This document shows, piece after piece, positions 30,659-40,428 of a stretch of 64,000 nt of DNA (position 1 is the first letter of the stretch; the number at the start of each line of letters is the position of its first letter). A model generated the notes under the pieces. That model was not told the origin of the DNA. It searched no databases and saw nothing but the letters and a program-made list of their open reading frames with translations. Location of the stretch: contig DXHU01000015.1 of the NCBI GenBank assembly GCA_019113245.1, positions 85,683 through 149,682 of the forward strand, written 5' to 3'. This DNA is from Candidatus Ornithospirochaeta avicola. GTDB taxonomy: Bacteria; Spirochaetota; Spirochaetia; Sphaerochaetales; Sphaerochaetaceae. The translations under genes were made by a program, and so were the position numbers.

Positions 30659-32063
30659 TGTCTGTCAGGAAGAAAACCCTCTTCTTTATTCTTGCTCTTT
30701 TCCCTGCATAAAGGAAATAGGCAACAGTGCACAAGATTGTATAAAGAGCTGTGACAGAAAGCATTATGTAAAGAAGATACCCGCTTCCGCCTGAAACACT
30801 GAGCTGAGGAAGATTGATCAGGAGAATCAGAGGAATGACAAGGAAGAACACGATTGAGGACGCATACACATAGTCAGTTGCTGCCGGTGTCTCGAAATCC
30901 GGATCCACCACGCGAAGAAGGGACAGCCCTGTAGGCAGTGTTCCTGTTGCAGTTCCAATAAGTACAAGAGTTCTCTCAAACTTGTGGTCATCATAGAGCC
31001 TTGCGCAGTAATACGGAGTCAGAAACATCGTAATGAGTATTCCTATAACAGAAAGAAGAGTTATCGGGAGCCAGTAGCTGCTTATCGCAGTCAGGCTGAT
31101 AGCGCCAAGACAGCTTGTTACAGTAAGGTCCACAGAAAGTCCGTTTACCCTGTTCAGAGTATGGTTGTCGATTGTGTAGGAAATGCCTGCCTTTGTCATA
31201 ATGGCCCGCACAAATGATGCACAGAACACACTGAATATGAAATTGACGCCCCAGAGCGAGTCCGCAAGCTGCACACCCATTGCTCCGATGAAGGAAAGCA
31301 GATATGAAATGAAGCTCAGGAGAGCCCATGAAATCAGATAAGTGACCATTATCAAGGCAATATGATAGGAAAGCGTATCAAGGCTTTCTCCGTCAGTCGT
31401 TATCCTGGAACCTTCCCTCTGATGCTCTTTTTTTAAAAAGCCGCTTCTTGTCTCTCCCCTGTTTATCTTATCTCTCAGGCTTTCATCCACCCAACCCTTG
31501 CGGATTCCTATATTGATGAGAATCACACCGCCGATTGAACCGACCACAAAGCCTATTGCCGCCATTGCAAGACCTACACTGGTTGCGCCCTCAAAACCCA
31601 TTGCTTCCCAAGGAAGGGACATGGAGTATGCCTGCCCGGGGCCAAGCTCAAAGCCGAGAGGAAGGGAAAGGCCTATTGCAGGAGAAAGATCAGGCATGAC
31701 GGTGAATATCAGGATGATTGCAACAATGAGTCCGAAAGTGCACTGCAGCCCGTACTGGGCGACTGTAGATACTACAGTCTCTCCTATCACTCTGGATTTT
31801 CTGACTTTCTTCTCTTCCGGAGTCCTCAGCATCATAGCAATGAATGATATATTCAGCAGATGATAGACAAGATCTCCAAGGAAATCCGAATTCAGATTCA
31901 AATGCGGAGCCGCATAGTTATAGAAGAAAAGAAGCATGAATCCTCCGATTATCGATGACGGGATCAGATACTTCTGCAGAAAACGGATTCTGCTCCTTAA
32001 GAAAGCACCGAGAAGCAGTGCTGCTGAAATGATTCCGAAATGGATTATGTAGGAAAAATCCAT
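30651..32063 (-). CDS. GltS-like sodium/glutamate symporter family protein
   Basis: A 470-residue integral membrane protein with about eleven to twelve helices. The N terminus 'GAFLRSRIRFLQKYLIPSSIIGG' and 'LGFELGPGQAYSMSLPWE' follow the ESS (glutamate:Na+ symporter, GltS) family; the second halves of GltS repeats, 'GTATGTLPTGLSLLRVVDPDFETPAATDYV', are also clear. It is about 70 residues longer than E. coli GltS, with a charged loop after helix 6. Substrate may be glutamate or another acid. It shares a TGATG overlap with the plsC-like gene and overlaps the GNAT gene. Confidence 0.82.
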   Translation of the reverse strand: MDFSYIIHFGIISAALLLGAFLRSRIRFLQKYLIPSSIIGGFMLLFFYNYAAPHLNLNSDFLGDLVYHLLNISFIAMMLRTPEEKKVRKSRVIGETVVSTVAQYGLQCTFGLIVAIILIFTVMPDLSPAIGLSLPLGFELGPGQAYSMSLPWEAMGFEGATSVGLAMAAIGFVVGSIGGVILINIGIRKGWVDESLRDKINRGETRSGFLKKEHQREGSRITTDGESLDTLSYHIALIMVTYLISWALLSFISYLLSFIGAMGVQLADSLWGVNFIFSVFCASFVRAIMTKAGISYTIDNHTLNRVNGLSVDLTVTSCLGAISLTAISSYWLPITLLSVIGILITMFLTPYYCARLYDDHKFERTLVLIGTATGTLPTGLSLLRVVDPDFETPAATDYVYASSIVFFLVIPLILLINLPQLSVSGGSGYLLYIMLSVTALYTILCTVAYFLYAGKRARIKKRVFFLTDNE

Positions 32064-33268
32064 CAGTTACCTCCTCTGATTATGCAATACGCGTCAAAAA
32101 CCTTCAGGGGACTTTTTGTCTCCTCAAGGCGGAAACGGTATGTGTTTTTCATATGCGTGAATTCAATGGACTGCTTAGCGTTGATTACAAGAGCAGAAAT
32201 CTCAGAAAAAGGAAAAGTCATTTCCCTCACTTTCTCTTTATGGCTCGAGAAAGAGAATCTGATAGAGCCTGCTGTCATTGAAAATATAAAAGAAGATGAA
32301 AGCTTGACAAGCCTCCCCTTCTCTTCTTTTTGGAAAAGTATTCCCCTTTCCAGAGGAAAGAGCAGAGTCCCATCATTTTTCCTTATATTCCTCTCAAGCT
32401 CCTCTCTTGCTCTTATATGGGCATCTCTTTCGCTCATCATGCTCTCTTCATCGATTATCTCATCATAAACCGAGACTTCTGCACTCTTCCTGCAGGATGA
32501 ACATGAAAGCATGTTTCCATTGCTGCTGACTGTGCCTGCAGAAAGGCAGTACGGACAGTAATAAAGAAGACGTTCAATGCCTTCTGCCCTTTTTCTCCCT
32601 TCAAAAGGCATCCTGTTTTCTTTCTGCCAGGAGGAGGAAGAGAAAGAGAGATTCTCTCTTAAAACAGCCTCCACATCTGAGATGCTCATTTCTTCAAGTT
32701 CTTCAGAACTGAGTATCTTTTTAATCCTTATTGTTATATTCCCTTTTCTGTCATTTTTTGCCCATCGGGGTTTTCTGTTGTAGCCGCCTTCGATGTTGAT
32801 AATCACTACAGGACGGCGGAAGATCTTCATGATCTTTGCAGAGCCTGTGGTGATATCCATCATCTCACCGTCCCAGCTTCTGGTGCCCTCAGGGAATACC
32901 CCGACTATCGTATTCTCCTCAAGAGCATTTTTAATTGCTCTGATTGTTCCAAGGTCGTTTTTCCCTTGGCTCTTGCTTATGCATCCGACCCAATTTCTCA
33001 ACAGGTATCCGACTGCCTTCATCTTGAACAGGTAAGCACCTGCAACCCATCTTATATGATAGGGAAATACTGCGCTGATCAAAAAAGGATCAAGAGTGTG
33101 AACATGATTGGAGAATACGAGACCTCCCCCATTCTCTAAAAGGATGCGCAGACTCTTTTCATCATCCGAAACCAGAGTAAGCCCGTATTTCCTTTTAAGG
33201 TAAGTCCCGTAAAATGGAAGAAGCAGATATTTCATGGCCGGTGGCCATTTGTATTTTTCAGCCTTCAT
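32063..33268 (-). CDS. PlsC-like acyltransferase with a C-terminal zinc-ribbon extension
   Basis: A 401-residue protein. Residues about 40-200 are a lysophosphatidate acyltransferase domain with the catalytic 'SNHVHTLDPFL' (HX4D), 'GCISKSQGKNDLGTIR' and 'GVFPEGTRSWDGEMM' (EGTR). After residue 235 comes a C4 zinc ribbon, 'CPYCLSAGTVSSNGNMLSC' plus SSC, and a further 140-residue beta-rich domain that is not part of normal PlsC. It probably acylates a glycerophospholipid precursor at the inner membrane, while the extra domains may bind lipid or protein. The start has TATTCT eight bases upstream and no Shine-Dalgarno. It heads the unit with gltS-like and GNAT genes. Confidence 0.82.
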   Translation of the reverse strand: MKAEKYKWPPAMKYLLLPFYGTYLKRKYGLTLVSDDEKSLRILLENGGGLVFSNHVHTLDPFLISAVFPYHIRWVAGAYLFKMKAVGYLLRNWVGCISKSQGKNDLGTIRAIKNALEENTIVGVFPEGTRSWDGEMMDITTGSAKIMKIFRRPVVIINIEGGYNRKPRWAKNDRKGNITIRIKKILSSEELEEMSISDVEAVLRENLSFSSSSWQKENRMPFEGRKRAEGIERLLYYCPYCLSAGTVSSNGNMLSCSSCRKSAEVSVYDEIIDEESMMSERDAHIRAREELERNIRKNDGTLLFPLERGILFQKEEKGRLVKLSSSFIFSMTAGSIRFSFSSHKEKVREMTFPFSEISALVINAKQSIEFTHMKNTYRFRLEETKSPLKVFDAYCIIRGGN

Positions 33269-33368
33269 ACAGAAAAAGAATAAAAGATGGATAAATCATA
33301 TGTAAAGCTAAATATCTGTACAGATGCCTAAAAAAGGGAAAAAAAAGAAGAAAAAAGGTGAAAAGAAA

Positions 33369-33397
33369 TTGACGGGTCACCCTTCTAATCCTAAAAT
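33369..33397 (+). promoter_or_regulatory. Promoter of the uxa operon
   Basis: TTGACG (33369-33374), 17-base spacer, TAAAAT (33392-33397). The -10 runs into the KdgR-like palindrome, so a repressor there would block initiation. Confidence 0.75.
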
Positions 33398-33411
33398 GAA
33401 ACTATGTTTCA
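33397..33411. promoter_or_regulatory. KdgR-like operator 1
   Basis: TGAAAC-TAT-GTTTCA, a perfect 6-3-6 palindrome overlapping the transcription start of uxaB. It has the same arms and spacing as the palindrome between kdgK and eda and resembles the known enterobacterial KdgR box. Confidence 0.75.
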
Positions 33412-33432
33412 AATATGAAAAAAGGAGAGCAT

Positions 33433-34917
33433 ATGAACATCAAGGATTGTAGCAGCAGAAAAGAAAGACCAGTACGTATTCTCCAGTACGGAGAAGGCAA
33501 CTTCCTAAGGGCCTTTGTCGACTGGCTTGTCGACATCATGAACGAGAAAACAGATTTCAATTCATCTGTGATGATGGTTCAGCCACTTGAAAAGGGAATG
33601 AGCGACATGATTAACGCACAGGATGGATACTACACCACAATCCTTTCTGCAGTGGATGAGAAGGGAAAGGAAAAAGAAGAAATAAGAAAAATCACATCTG
33701 TGCTCGGATGCATCAATCCCTACAAAGATTATGATGAATACATCTCATACGCAGAAAGCGCTGATCTCCGTTTCATTTTCAGCAACACCACAGAAGCAGG
33801 AATCACATATTGCGAGAGCGACAATCTTGATGACAGACCCCAGTCATCATTTCCTGCAAAGATTGCGGCTTTCCTTTACAGGAGATACACCTATTTCAAA
33901 GGAGACGAAAGCAAGGGTCTTGTCTTCATCCCGTGCGAGCTTATCGACAAGAACGGAGACATGCTGAAAAAATACGTGATCATGCATGCAAGAAGATGGA
34001 ATCTTCCTTCCTCCTTCATTTCCTGGGTCGAGACAGCCTGCCATTTCTGCAACAGCCTTGTCGACAGGATTGTTCCAGGCTACCCGAGAGAGAGGGCAAA
34101 GGAGCTTTGCGCTGCTCTTGGCTATGAGGACAATCTGCTTGATGCGGCAGAACGCTTCCTTTTCTGGGCAATCGAGTACAAGGAAAAGAGCTTTGATGAT
34201 GAAATCCCTCTTTCAAAGACAGGAGAAGGTGTTGTATGGACTCCTGACATGACATTCTACAGGACAAGAAAGGTCCGTATCTTAAACGGTACTCACACAA
34301 TGACAGTGCTTGCCGCCATGCTCTATGGCCTGGATACGATAAAAGAATGCATGGACTCTGAGATAATCTCATCCTTTATGGGAAAGGGTCTCTTTTCAGA
34401 AATAATAGAAAGCATGGATGGCAGCAGGAGTGAGCTTGAAAGCTATGCCCGCGATGTATTAAAGAGATTCCAGAACCCGTATGTCAAGCACATGCTGAGC
34501 TCAATAAGCCTTAACAGCGTGAGCAAGTTCAAGACAAGGGATCTGCCAAGTCTTATCGGCTACATGGAAAAGGAGAACAAGGTCCCGCCTGTTCTCTCAT
34601 TCTCACTTGCATCCCTTATTGCCTTCTACAACGGAAAGGAAATCAAAGATGGAGCTCTGATTAGCTGCAGGGAAAAGGGTGAGTATTCTCATAAGGACTC
34701 ACCTGAAGTGCTGACCTTCTTCTGCGCTCTCAACAAAGATTCATATAAGAACAAAAAGGAAGAAGCACAGATCAAAACAGAGAAGGTGCTTTCAAATGTT
34801 TCCTTCTGGGGAGAAGACCTCACAAAAAGAGAAGGACTTGCTGATACTGTTTCATCATATCTTGAGCTGATTTACACAGAAGGAATGAAGGAAGCAATCA
34901 AAAGGGTTATAAAATGA
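33433..34917 (+). CDS. uxaB: Tagaturonate reductase (altronate oxidoreductase)
   Basis: The protein is 494 residues from the ATG at 33433. An ATG six codons earlier (33415) is less likely because AAAGGAG lies seven bases before the second ATG and after the first. It is a mannitol dehydrogenase-family enzyme; 'ILQYGEGNFLRAFVDWLVDIMNE' is the UxaB-specific NAD-binding start, and 'RTRKVRILNGTHTMTVLAAML' carries the conserved Lys-Asn-His catalytic set. It reduces D-tagaturonate to D-altronate with NADH in the cytosol. It is the first gene of uxaB-uxaA-uxaC-kdgR, overlapping uxaA by four bases. Confidence 0.93.
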   Translation: MNIKDCSSRKERPVRILQYGEGNFLRAFVDWLVDIMNEKTDFNSSVMMVQPLEKGMSDMINAQDGYYTTILSAVDEKGKEKEEIRKITSVLGCINPYKDYDEYISYAESADLRFIFSNTTEAGITYCESDNLDDRPQSSFPAKIAAFLYRRYTYFKGDESKGLVFIPCELIDKNGDMLKKYVIMHARRWNLPSSFISWVETACHFCNSLVDRIVPGYPRERAKELCAALGYEDNLLDAAERFLFWAIEYKEKSFDDEIPLSKTGEGVVWTPDMTFYRTRKVRILNGTHTMTVLAAMLYGLDTIKECMDSEIISSFMGKGLFSEIIESMDGSRSELESYARDVLKRFQNPYVKHMLSSISLNSVSKFKTRDLPSLIGYMEKENKVPPVLSFSLASLIAFYNGKEIKDGALISCREKGEYSHKDSPEVLTFFCALNKDSYKNKKEEAQIKTEKVLSNVSFWGEDLTKREGLADTVSSYLELIYTEGMKEAIKRVIK

Positions 34918-36425
34918 AGAAGATAATCAGGATAAACAGCAGGGACAACGTCGCTGTTGCTCTTGCTGACCTTGCAAAGGGGGATGTCATATCTCTTGAG
35001 GACGGAACAACCATAACAATAACAAGTCCGATAACAAGAGGGCACAAGATTGCTCTTTGCGACATCAGAAGCGGAGAGGATGTCATAAAATACGGCTATC
35101 CAATCGGTTATGCAACTGAAGAAATTAAAAAAGGCTCCGCAGCCCATGTATACAACATAAGGACAAAGCTTAGGGAAAGCGGAGAATACTCATTTTCTCC
35201 ACAAGAGAGCAGAAAATGCATGGAGCGCTTTGAAAAAAGAAAAGCTGAAACATCCGATGTGCCTGCAATCAATGTATACCACAGGAAGGACGGAAGGATT
35301 GCAATCAGGAACTCTCTCTGGATCATCCCGACTGTAGGATGTGTCAATGAGATAGCAAAGCGCCTTGAGAAATGGGGAAATGAGAACCTCAGCGTTGCTG
35401 ACGGAGTGCATGCTTACACGCACCCGTTCGGATGCTCCCAGCTAGGAGATGATCATGAGAACACAAGAAAGATTCTTGCAGATCTGGTGCATCATCCGAA
35501 TGCAGGAGGAGTGCTGGTGCTTTCTCTTGGATGTGAGAACAACACGCCTTCCTCATTCAAAGAGTATCTTGGCCCTGTAGACAGCAGCCGTGTGCGCTTT
35601 CTCACCTGCCAGGATGTTGAGGATGAAGAGGAGGAGGGAAAGAAGATACTGAAAGAGATTGCCGCTGTAATGAAGAATGACAGAAGAAGCCCGGACTCAT
35701 TGTCTCGCCTTGTGTTTGCTGCAAAATGCGGAGGCTCTGACGGACTGTCAGGCATCACAGCAAACCCTCTTGTCGGAAGATTCACTGATGAAATTACTGC
35801 AATGGGCGGAACAATGATTATGAGTGAGGTTCCAGAGATGTTCGGAGCTGAACAGATGCTCATGAACAGAGCAGAAAGCGAGGAAGTCTTTACATCTCTT
35901 GTTTCCATGATCAACGGCTTTAAAGCATACTTCACTTCCCATGGCCAGAGTGTTTACGAAAACCCGAGCCCGGGAAACAAGGCAGGAGGAATCAGCACTC
36001 TTGAAGACAAGTCTCTCGGCTGTGTCCAGAAAGGAGGCGATGCACCTGTAACAGATATTCTCTCTTATGGAGAAAGGGTAAAGAAAACAGGCCTCAATCT
36101 CCTCACAGGGCCAGGAAATGACATTGTAAGCACAACAGCAGAAACGGCTGCAGGAGCTCACATAATCCTGTTCACCACAGGAAGGGGAACTCCTCTTGGC
36201 GCTCCTGTTCCTACAGTGAAGATTGCAACAAACGAAGAGCTTGCAAAAAAGAAGAAGGACTGGATTGACTTTGATGCATCCCGCGTCCTGAGAGAGGACA
36301 GCCAGAGTGTGCTCATTGACTTCATCAACCTGATAATAAAAGTTGCAAACGGTGAAGTATTGGTTAAAAATGAGATTAACGGATATTCAGAAATTTCTAT
36401 ATTCAAGGATGGTGTTACATTATGA
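34914..36425 (+). CDS. uxaA: Altronate dehydratase
   Basis: A 503-residue enzyme that dehydrates D-altronate to 2-keto-3-deoxygluconate. The N-terminal SAF domain (about residues 1-95; 'ITRGHKIALCDIRSGEDVIKYG') is followed by the UxaA core with 'NSLWIIPTVGCVNEIA', 'HPFGCSQLGDDHENTR', 'GGVLVLSLGCENNTP' and 'KCGGSDGLSGITANP', where the conserved Cys and His residues hold the iron centre. Length is as in E. coli (495). It overlaps uxaB and uxaC by four bases on each side. Confidence 0.95.
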   Translation: MKKIIRINSRDNVAVALADLAKGDVISLEDGTTITITSPITRGHKIALCDIRSGEDVIKYGYPIGYATEEIKKGSAAHVYNIRTKLRESGEYSFSPQESRKCMERFEKRKAETSDVPAINVYHRKDGRIAIRNSLWIIPTVGCVNEIAKRLEKWGNENLSVADGVHAYTHPFGCSQLGDDHENTRKILADLVHHPNAGGVLVLSLGCENNTPSSFKEYLGPVDSSRVRFLTCQDVEDEEEEGKKILKEIAAVMKNDRRSPDSLSRLVFAAKCGGSDGLSGITANPLVGRFTDEITAMGGTMIMSEVPEMFGAEQMLMNRAESEEVFTSLVSMINGFKAYFTSHGQSVYENPSPGNKAGGISTLEDKSLGCVQKGGDAPVTDILSYGERVKKTGLNLLTGPGNDIVSTTAETAAGAHIILFTTGRGTPLGAPVPTVKIATNEELAKKKKDWIDFDASRVLREDSQSVLIDFINLIIKVANGEVLVKNEINGYSEISIFKDGVTL

Positions 36426-37825
36426 AAAAATTTATGGACGAGAATTTTCTTCTTGAAACAGAAATGGCTCAGCGCCTTTATCATGATCATGCTGCCAAGA
36501 TGCCTATTTTCGACTATCACTGTCACCTGATTCCTCAGGAGATAGCTGCGGACAAAAGATTCACAACAATAACAGATGCATGGCTTGGCGGGGACCACTA
36601 TAAATGGAGACAGATGAGATGGACAGGAATCGATGAGAGCCTGATTACCGGAAAGGATGCCGACCCGTACAAGAAGTTCTATGCATGGGCAGAGACAATG
36701 GAGAACCTGATCGGAAATCCACTCTATCACTGGACACACCTTGAGCTTCAGAGATATTTCAATATCACTGACGTATTCTCAAGAAAGACAGCTGAGAAGA
36801 TCTACAAAGAGGCAAATGAGAAATTCCAGAATGATCCGGATCTTTCTGTATTCGGCATAATGAAGAAATTCAATGTATACGCAGTCGGAACGACTGATGA
36901 CCCTGCAGATGATCTTGAATTCCACAAGATAATCAAGAAAGAAGGCAAATGCCCTGCAAAGGTTCTTCCTTCATACCGCCCGGACAAGGCCATCAATATC
37001 GACAAGGCTGATTATGCTTCATATATAGAAAAGCTTTCACAGGTTAGTGGAATTTCCATCTCAGGAGTTGAGGATGTGCTTAAGGCTCTCATAATCCGTC
37101 TTGACTATTTCAAAGAGGCAGGATGCAGAGCATCGGATCACGCACTCATGACATGCCCGCATACATTCTGGAGCACAGAGGATGTGGACAAGGTATTCAA
37201 AAAGAAAATGAAGGGAAGTGAGCTTACTGACACAGAAATCGATGCGTACAGGACATACATTCTCTTCAATCTTGCAAAGGCATATAACGAGAGAAACATT
37301 GCAATGCAGCTCCATTTTGCCGCAATCAGGGACAACAACAAAAAGGCATTTGATCTTCTTGGTGCGGACACAGGCTTTGATGCATCATATGACGAGAGCC
37401 TTGCAAAAGGCATTTCTGTTTTCTTCTCCGCACTCAGCGAGAGCGACAGTATTCCTAAGACAATCCTTTATTCGCTCAACCCGAAGGATTACTACTCCAT
37501 CATGACACTCATCGGATGTTATGAAGGAAAGACACCTGCCCGTGTGCAGATGGGATCTGCATGGTGGTTCTGCGACCATAAGGATGGAATGGAAGAACAG
37601 CTTAAAGTCTTTGCAAATCTCGGAACACTTCCCCGTTTTGTTGGAATGCTCACAGACAGCAGAAGCTTCCTCTCCTATCCGCGCCATGAGTACTTCAGAA
37701 GAATCCTCTCCAACGTAATCGGAGGATGGGCTGAGAGTGGGCTTGTTCCCTACGATGAGGAGTACCTGGGCAGAATAGTTGAGGACATCTCCTTCAACAA
37801 CGCTAAGAACTACTTTGAGGACTGA
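36422..37825 (+). CDS. uxaC: Glucuronate/galacturonate isomerase
   Basis: A 467-residue TIM-barrel amidohydrolase-fold enzyme, the length of E. coli UxaC. 'PIFDYHCHLIPQEIA' holds the first metal His pair, and 'YAVGTTDDPADDLEFH', 'VQMGSAWWFCDHKDGM' and 'FVGMLTDSRSFLSYPRHEYFRRIL' are UxaC blocks. It converts D-galacturonate to D-tagaturonate and D-glucuronate to D-fructuronate. No uxuA/uxuB is in the window, so the galacturonate branch is the one supported here. It overlaps uxaA by four bases and precedes the IclR gene by three. Confidence 0.95.
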   Translation: MKKFMDENFLLETEMAQRLYHDHAAKMPIFDYHCHLIPQEIAADKRFTTITDAWLGGDHYKWRQMRWTGIDESLITGKDADPYKKFYAWAETMENLIGNPLYHWTHLELQRYFNITDVFSRKTAEKIYKEANEKFQNDPDLSVFGIMKKFNVYAVGTTDDPADDLEFHKIIKKEGKCPAKVLPSYRPDKAINIDKADYASYIEKLSQVSGISISGVEDVLKALIIRLDYFKEAGCRASDHALMTCPHTFWSTEDVDKVFKKKMKGSELTDTEIDAYRTYILFNLAKAYNERNIAMQLHFAAIRDNNKKAFDLLGADTGFDASYDESLAKGISVFFSALSESDSIPKTILYSLNPKDYYSIMTLIGCYEGKTPARVQMGSAWWFCDHKDGMEEQLKVFANLGTLPRFVGMLTDSRSFLSYPRHEYFRRILSNVIGGWAESGLVPYDEEYLGRIVEDISFNNAKNYFED

Positions 37826-37828
37826 GAG

Positions 37829-38596
37829 ATGGCAAAGGAAGCAGAGAAACAGACAAACGCAGTACTGAGAACTATATCAATTCTTGAAACGCTCTCTTAC
37901 AAGAACAGCGTGAATCTTGAGTCCTTAAGCCGGGAGACAGAACTGCCGAAGGCTACTCTTCTCCGCTTCCTTTCAACTCTTATCAATCTGGGCTATGTGT
38001 ATAAGGATGCATCTGACTGCTACTGCCTTACCCTCAAGATGTTTTCTGTGGGATCAAGAAGTCTTTCTCATATCGACCTTATCAGCACAGCATCCTCTTA
38101 TCTGAAAGAACTTTCTGATGAGCTGAAAGAAACATGCCATATGGGAATCCTAGAAGGGGATGCCGCTGTATATGTTTTGAAGGAAGAATCCAAATACACG
38201 CTCAGAATGTATTCCAGAGTCGGCAAGAGCATTCCGCTGTACTGCACTGCAATTGGCAAGATTTTCCTCTCCAGGATGAGTGACAGTGAGCTTGATGAAT
38301 ACCTTTCGCGCAACGCTCTTGTTCCTTTTACCGCAAAATCGATAAGAAGCAAAAACGCCTTGAAAGAAGAGCTAGAAAGAATCAGGGACAGAGGATACTC
38401 TGTAGATGATGAAGAACATGAGGAAGGCATAATGTGCATAGCAAGCCCCGTTTTCAATCAAGATGGGGAAGTCATTGCAGCTATAAGCGTCTCATGGCCG
38501 ACTTTCCGCTTTGACAAGGATAATTTTGAAAATATCATGCACAAAATCAAACGCTGTGCAAACGAGATTTCATCCGTAATGGGCTACAGCCTCTAG
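37829..38596 (+). CDS. IclR-family regulator, probable KdgR
   Basis: A 255-residue regulator with an N-terminal winged helix (about residues 10-70: 'VLRTISILETLSYK', recognition helix 'SRETELPKATLLRFLSTL') and a C-terminal IclR effector domain with 'CTAIGKIFLSRM' and 'GIMCIASPVFNQDGEVIAAISVSWP'. It sits in the uxa operon. The identical palindromes at the uxaB promoter and at kdgK/eda have the arms TGAAAC/GTTTCA known for KdgR, an IclR protein that responds to 2-keto-3-deoxygluconate. Autoregulation follows from its place. Regulator identity is inferred from operator and pathway; the family is certain. It overlaps the convergent exporter gene by four bases. Confidence 0.88.
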   Translation: MAKEAEKQTNAVLRTISILETLSYKNSVNLESLSRETELPKATLLRFLSTLINLGYVYKDASDCYCLTLKMFSVGSRSLSHIDLISTASSYLKELSDELKETCHMGILEGDAAVYVLKEESKYTLRMYSRVGKSIPLYCTAIGKIFLSRMSDSELDEYLSRNALVPFTAKSIRSKNALKEELERIRDRGYSVDDEEHEEGIMCIASPVFNQDGEVIAAISVSWPTFRFDKDNFENIMHKIKRCANEISSVMGYSL

Positions 38597-40338
38597 ATAT
38601 CGCCCTTGAAAGCCTGGGCCCTGATTAATGCCGCATATTCTCCGTCTTTCTTTATAAGCTCATCATGACTTCCATATTCAATGATTTTTCCCTTGTCTAT
38701 GACAGCGATTTTATCCGCATTCCTGACAGTTGAGAGTCTGTGTGCGATTATTATCGTGGTTCTTCCCTTTGCAAGCTTGTCAAAAGTCTCCTGAATTCTG
38801 GCTTCAGTCACGCTGTCAAGCGCACTTGTAGCCTCATCAAGGATGAGAACAGGAGGATTTTTTAGGAATATTCGAGCAATCGATATCCTCTGCTTCTGGC
38901 CTCCAGAGAGCAGCACACCACGCTCTCCTGCCTGAGAATTAAAGCCGTCCGGCATGGCCATCACATCATCAAAGATCTCTGCCTTTCTCGCAGCTTCAGC
39001 AACCTCCTCATCAGTTGCATCCTCTTTTCCATAGCGGATATTCTCCATAATCGTTGCCGGGAAAAGGAACACATCCTGCTGGACTACTCCTATCTTTTCA
39101 TGAAGGGACTCCTGCTTTATCTTTCTGACATCTCTTCCATCTATCTTTATACTTCCCTGAGTAACATCATAAAAGCGGGGAATAAGGCGCGAGAGTGTTG
39201 TCTTTCCTCCTCCGGAAGGGCCTACAAATGCAATCGTTTCTCCGCTTTTTATTTTGAGGCTGACATCATGAAGCACTTCCGGATGATTGACATAAGAGAA
39301 GCTGACATCCTCTATGTCTATATCGCCTTTGCATGAAGAGAGTGCAACTGCATCCTCTGCATCTTTAAGGCTGGGCTCTGTATGCATGATTTCAAAAAAG
39401 CGAGAAAGCCCTGCAAATCCGTTTGCAAGAAGCTCTGAAAGCGTTGAAAGCCTCCTTACTGGTGTTACAAAGACGCTCACATAAAGAGAGAATGTGACAA
39501 GGTCAATGACATTCATGTCCCCGCTCATTATCAGAACTCCGCCAACAGCGATTACTACAACAGAGAGCATGCATGTGAAGAACTCCATGGTGGAGTTGAA
39601 TTTGCCCATTGCCCGGTGAAAGTCCTTCTTGCTGTTCCTGTATGAATCATTTGCTTCATTGAATTTCCTCATCTCAAGGTCTTCATTGGCAAACGCCTTT
39701 GCTGTCTTCATGCCAGATACTCCTGCCTCGAAATCAGCATTTATATTCGCCGTTGTCACCTTGACCCTCTTTGATGCCCGGCTCATCTGGCGTCGGAACT
39801 GCCAAATGATGGCAAAAAAGAGCGGTATCATGAGAGCAAGCACAAGAGCAAGGCGCGGCTCGATAGTGAACATGATGACCAGGGAGCCTATTATGGTGAC
39901 GCAGGATACAAAAACATCCTCTGGTCCATGGTGGGCAAGCTCCGATATGTCAAACAAATCCGTTGTAAGACGGCTCATCAGCTGTCCTGTGCGGTTTGCA
40001 TCATAGTATTCATAGCTCAGGCTCTGCATGTGCGCAAAGAGATCCCTTCTCATGTCAGCCTCTACCCTTATGCCAAAATAGTGTCCGCGCGACCATACGA
40101 TGTATGAAAGCCCCGTCCTGACAAGATAAGCAACAAGTACAATGAGCATTACGCGCCAGAATGCGCCAAATGCATTTTCCGGAAGAAGGGTATATAAGCA
40201 CCATCTTGATACTGAGGGAAAGAGAAGATCGATTATGGAAACAAGAAGTCCGCAGGAAAGATCGAGAGCAAAAAGCTTCCAGTGCGGACGGAAATACGAG
40301 AAGAAAACTTTCAGCTGGCTTTTTTTACGTTCATGCAT
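38593..40338 (-). CDS. ABC exporter, membrane and ATPase domains fused (MsbA/BmrA-like)
   Basis: A 581-residue half-transporter. Six membrane helices fall in residues 15-310 (for example 'WRVMLIVLVAYLVRTGLSYIV'), followed by an ABC domain with Walker A 'GPSGGGKTT', signature 'LSGGQKQRISIARI', Walker B 'VLILDEATSALD' and H-loop 'IIAHRLSTV'. It should work as a homodimer exporting lipid, peptide or drug. No partner half is next door. The gene has no ribosome site; CATAAT ends six bases before the ATG with TTGCCC at -35, again a leaderless layout. It is convergent with the uxa operon and is closely followed upstream by the kdgK terminator. Confidence 0.92.
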   Translation of the reverse strand: MHERKKSQLKVFFSYFRPHWKLFALDLSCGLLVSIIDLLFPSVSRWCLYTLLPENAFGAFWRVMLIVLVAYLVRTGLSYIVWSRGHYFGIRVEADMRRDLFAHMQSLSYEYYDANRTGQLMSRLTTDLFDISELAHHGPEDVFVSCVTIIGSLVIMFTIEPRLALVLALMIPLFFAIIWQFRRQMSRASKRVKVTTANINADFEAGVSGMKTAKAFANEDLEMRKFNEANDSYRNSKKDFHRAMGKFNSTMEFFTCMLSVVVIAVGGVLIMSGDMNVIDLVTFSLYVSVFVTPVRRLSTLSELLANGFAGLSRFFEIMHTEPSLKDAEDAVALSSCKGDIDIEDVSFSYVNHPEVLHDVSLKIKSGETIAFVGPSGGGKTTLSRLIPRFYDVTQGSIKIDGRDVRKIKQESLHEKIGVVQQDVFLFPATIMENIRYGKEDATDEEVAEAARKAEIFDDVMAMPDGFNSQAGERGVLLSGGQKQRISIARIFLKNPPVLILDEATSALDSVTEARIQETFDKLAKGRTTIIIAHRLSTVRNADKIAVIDKGKIIEYGSHDELIKKDGEYAALIRAQAFKGDI

Positions 40339-40344
40339 GGCTTA

Positions 40345-40373
40345 ATTATGACAAAGAAAAGAAAACAGGGCAA
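40345..40373 (-). promoter_or_regulatory. Leaderless promoter of the ABC exporter
   Basis: On the minus strand TTGCCC (40373-40368), 17-base spacer, TGT-CATAAT (-10 at 40350-40345), six bases to the ATG. Confidence 0.5.
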
Positions 40374-40380
40374 TTGAGAG

Positions 40381-40408
40381 AAAAAAAGAGCGGAGATCAA
40401 ATCCGCCC
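40381..40408 (-). terminator. kdgK terminator
   Basis: On the minus strand GCGGA, loop, TCCGC with a flanking pair, then TCTTTTTTT. It lies about 20 bases after the kdgK stop. Confidence 0.75.
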
Positions 40409-40428
40409 TTTCTGATAAGAAAAATCCA

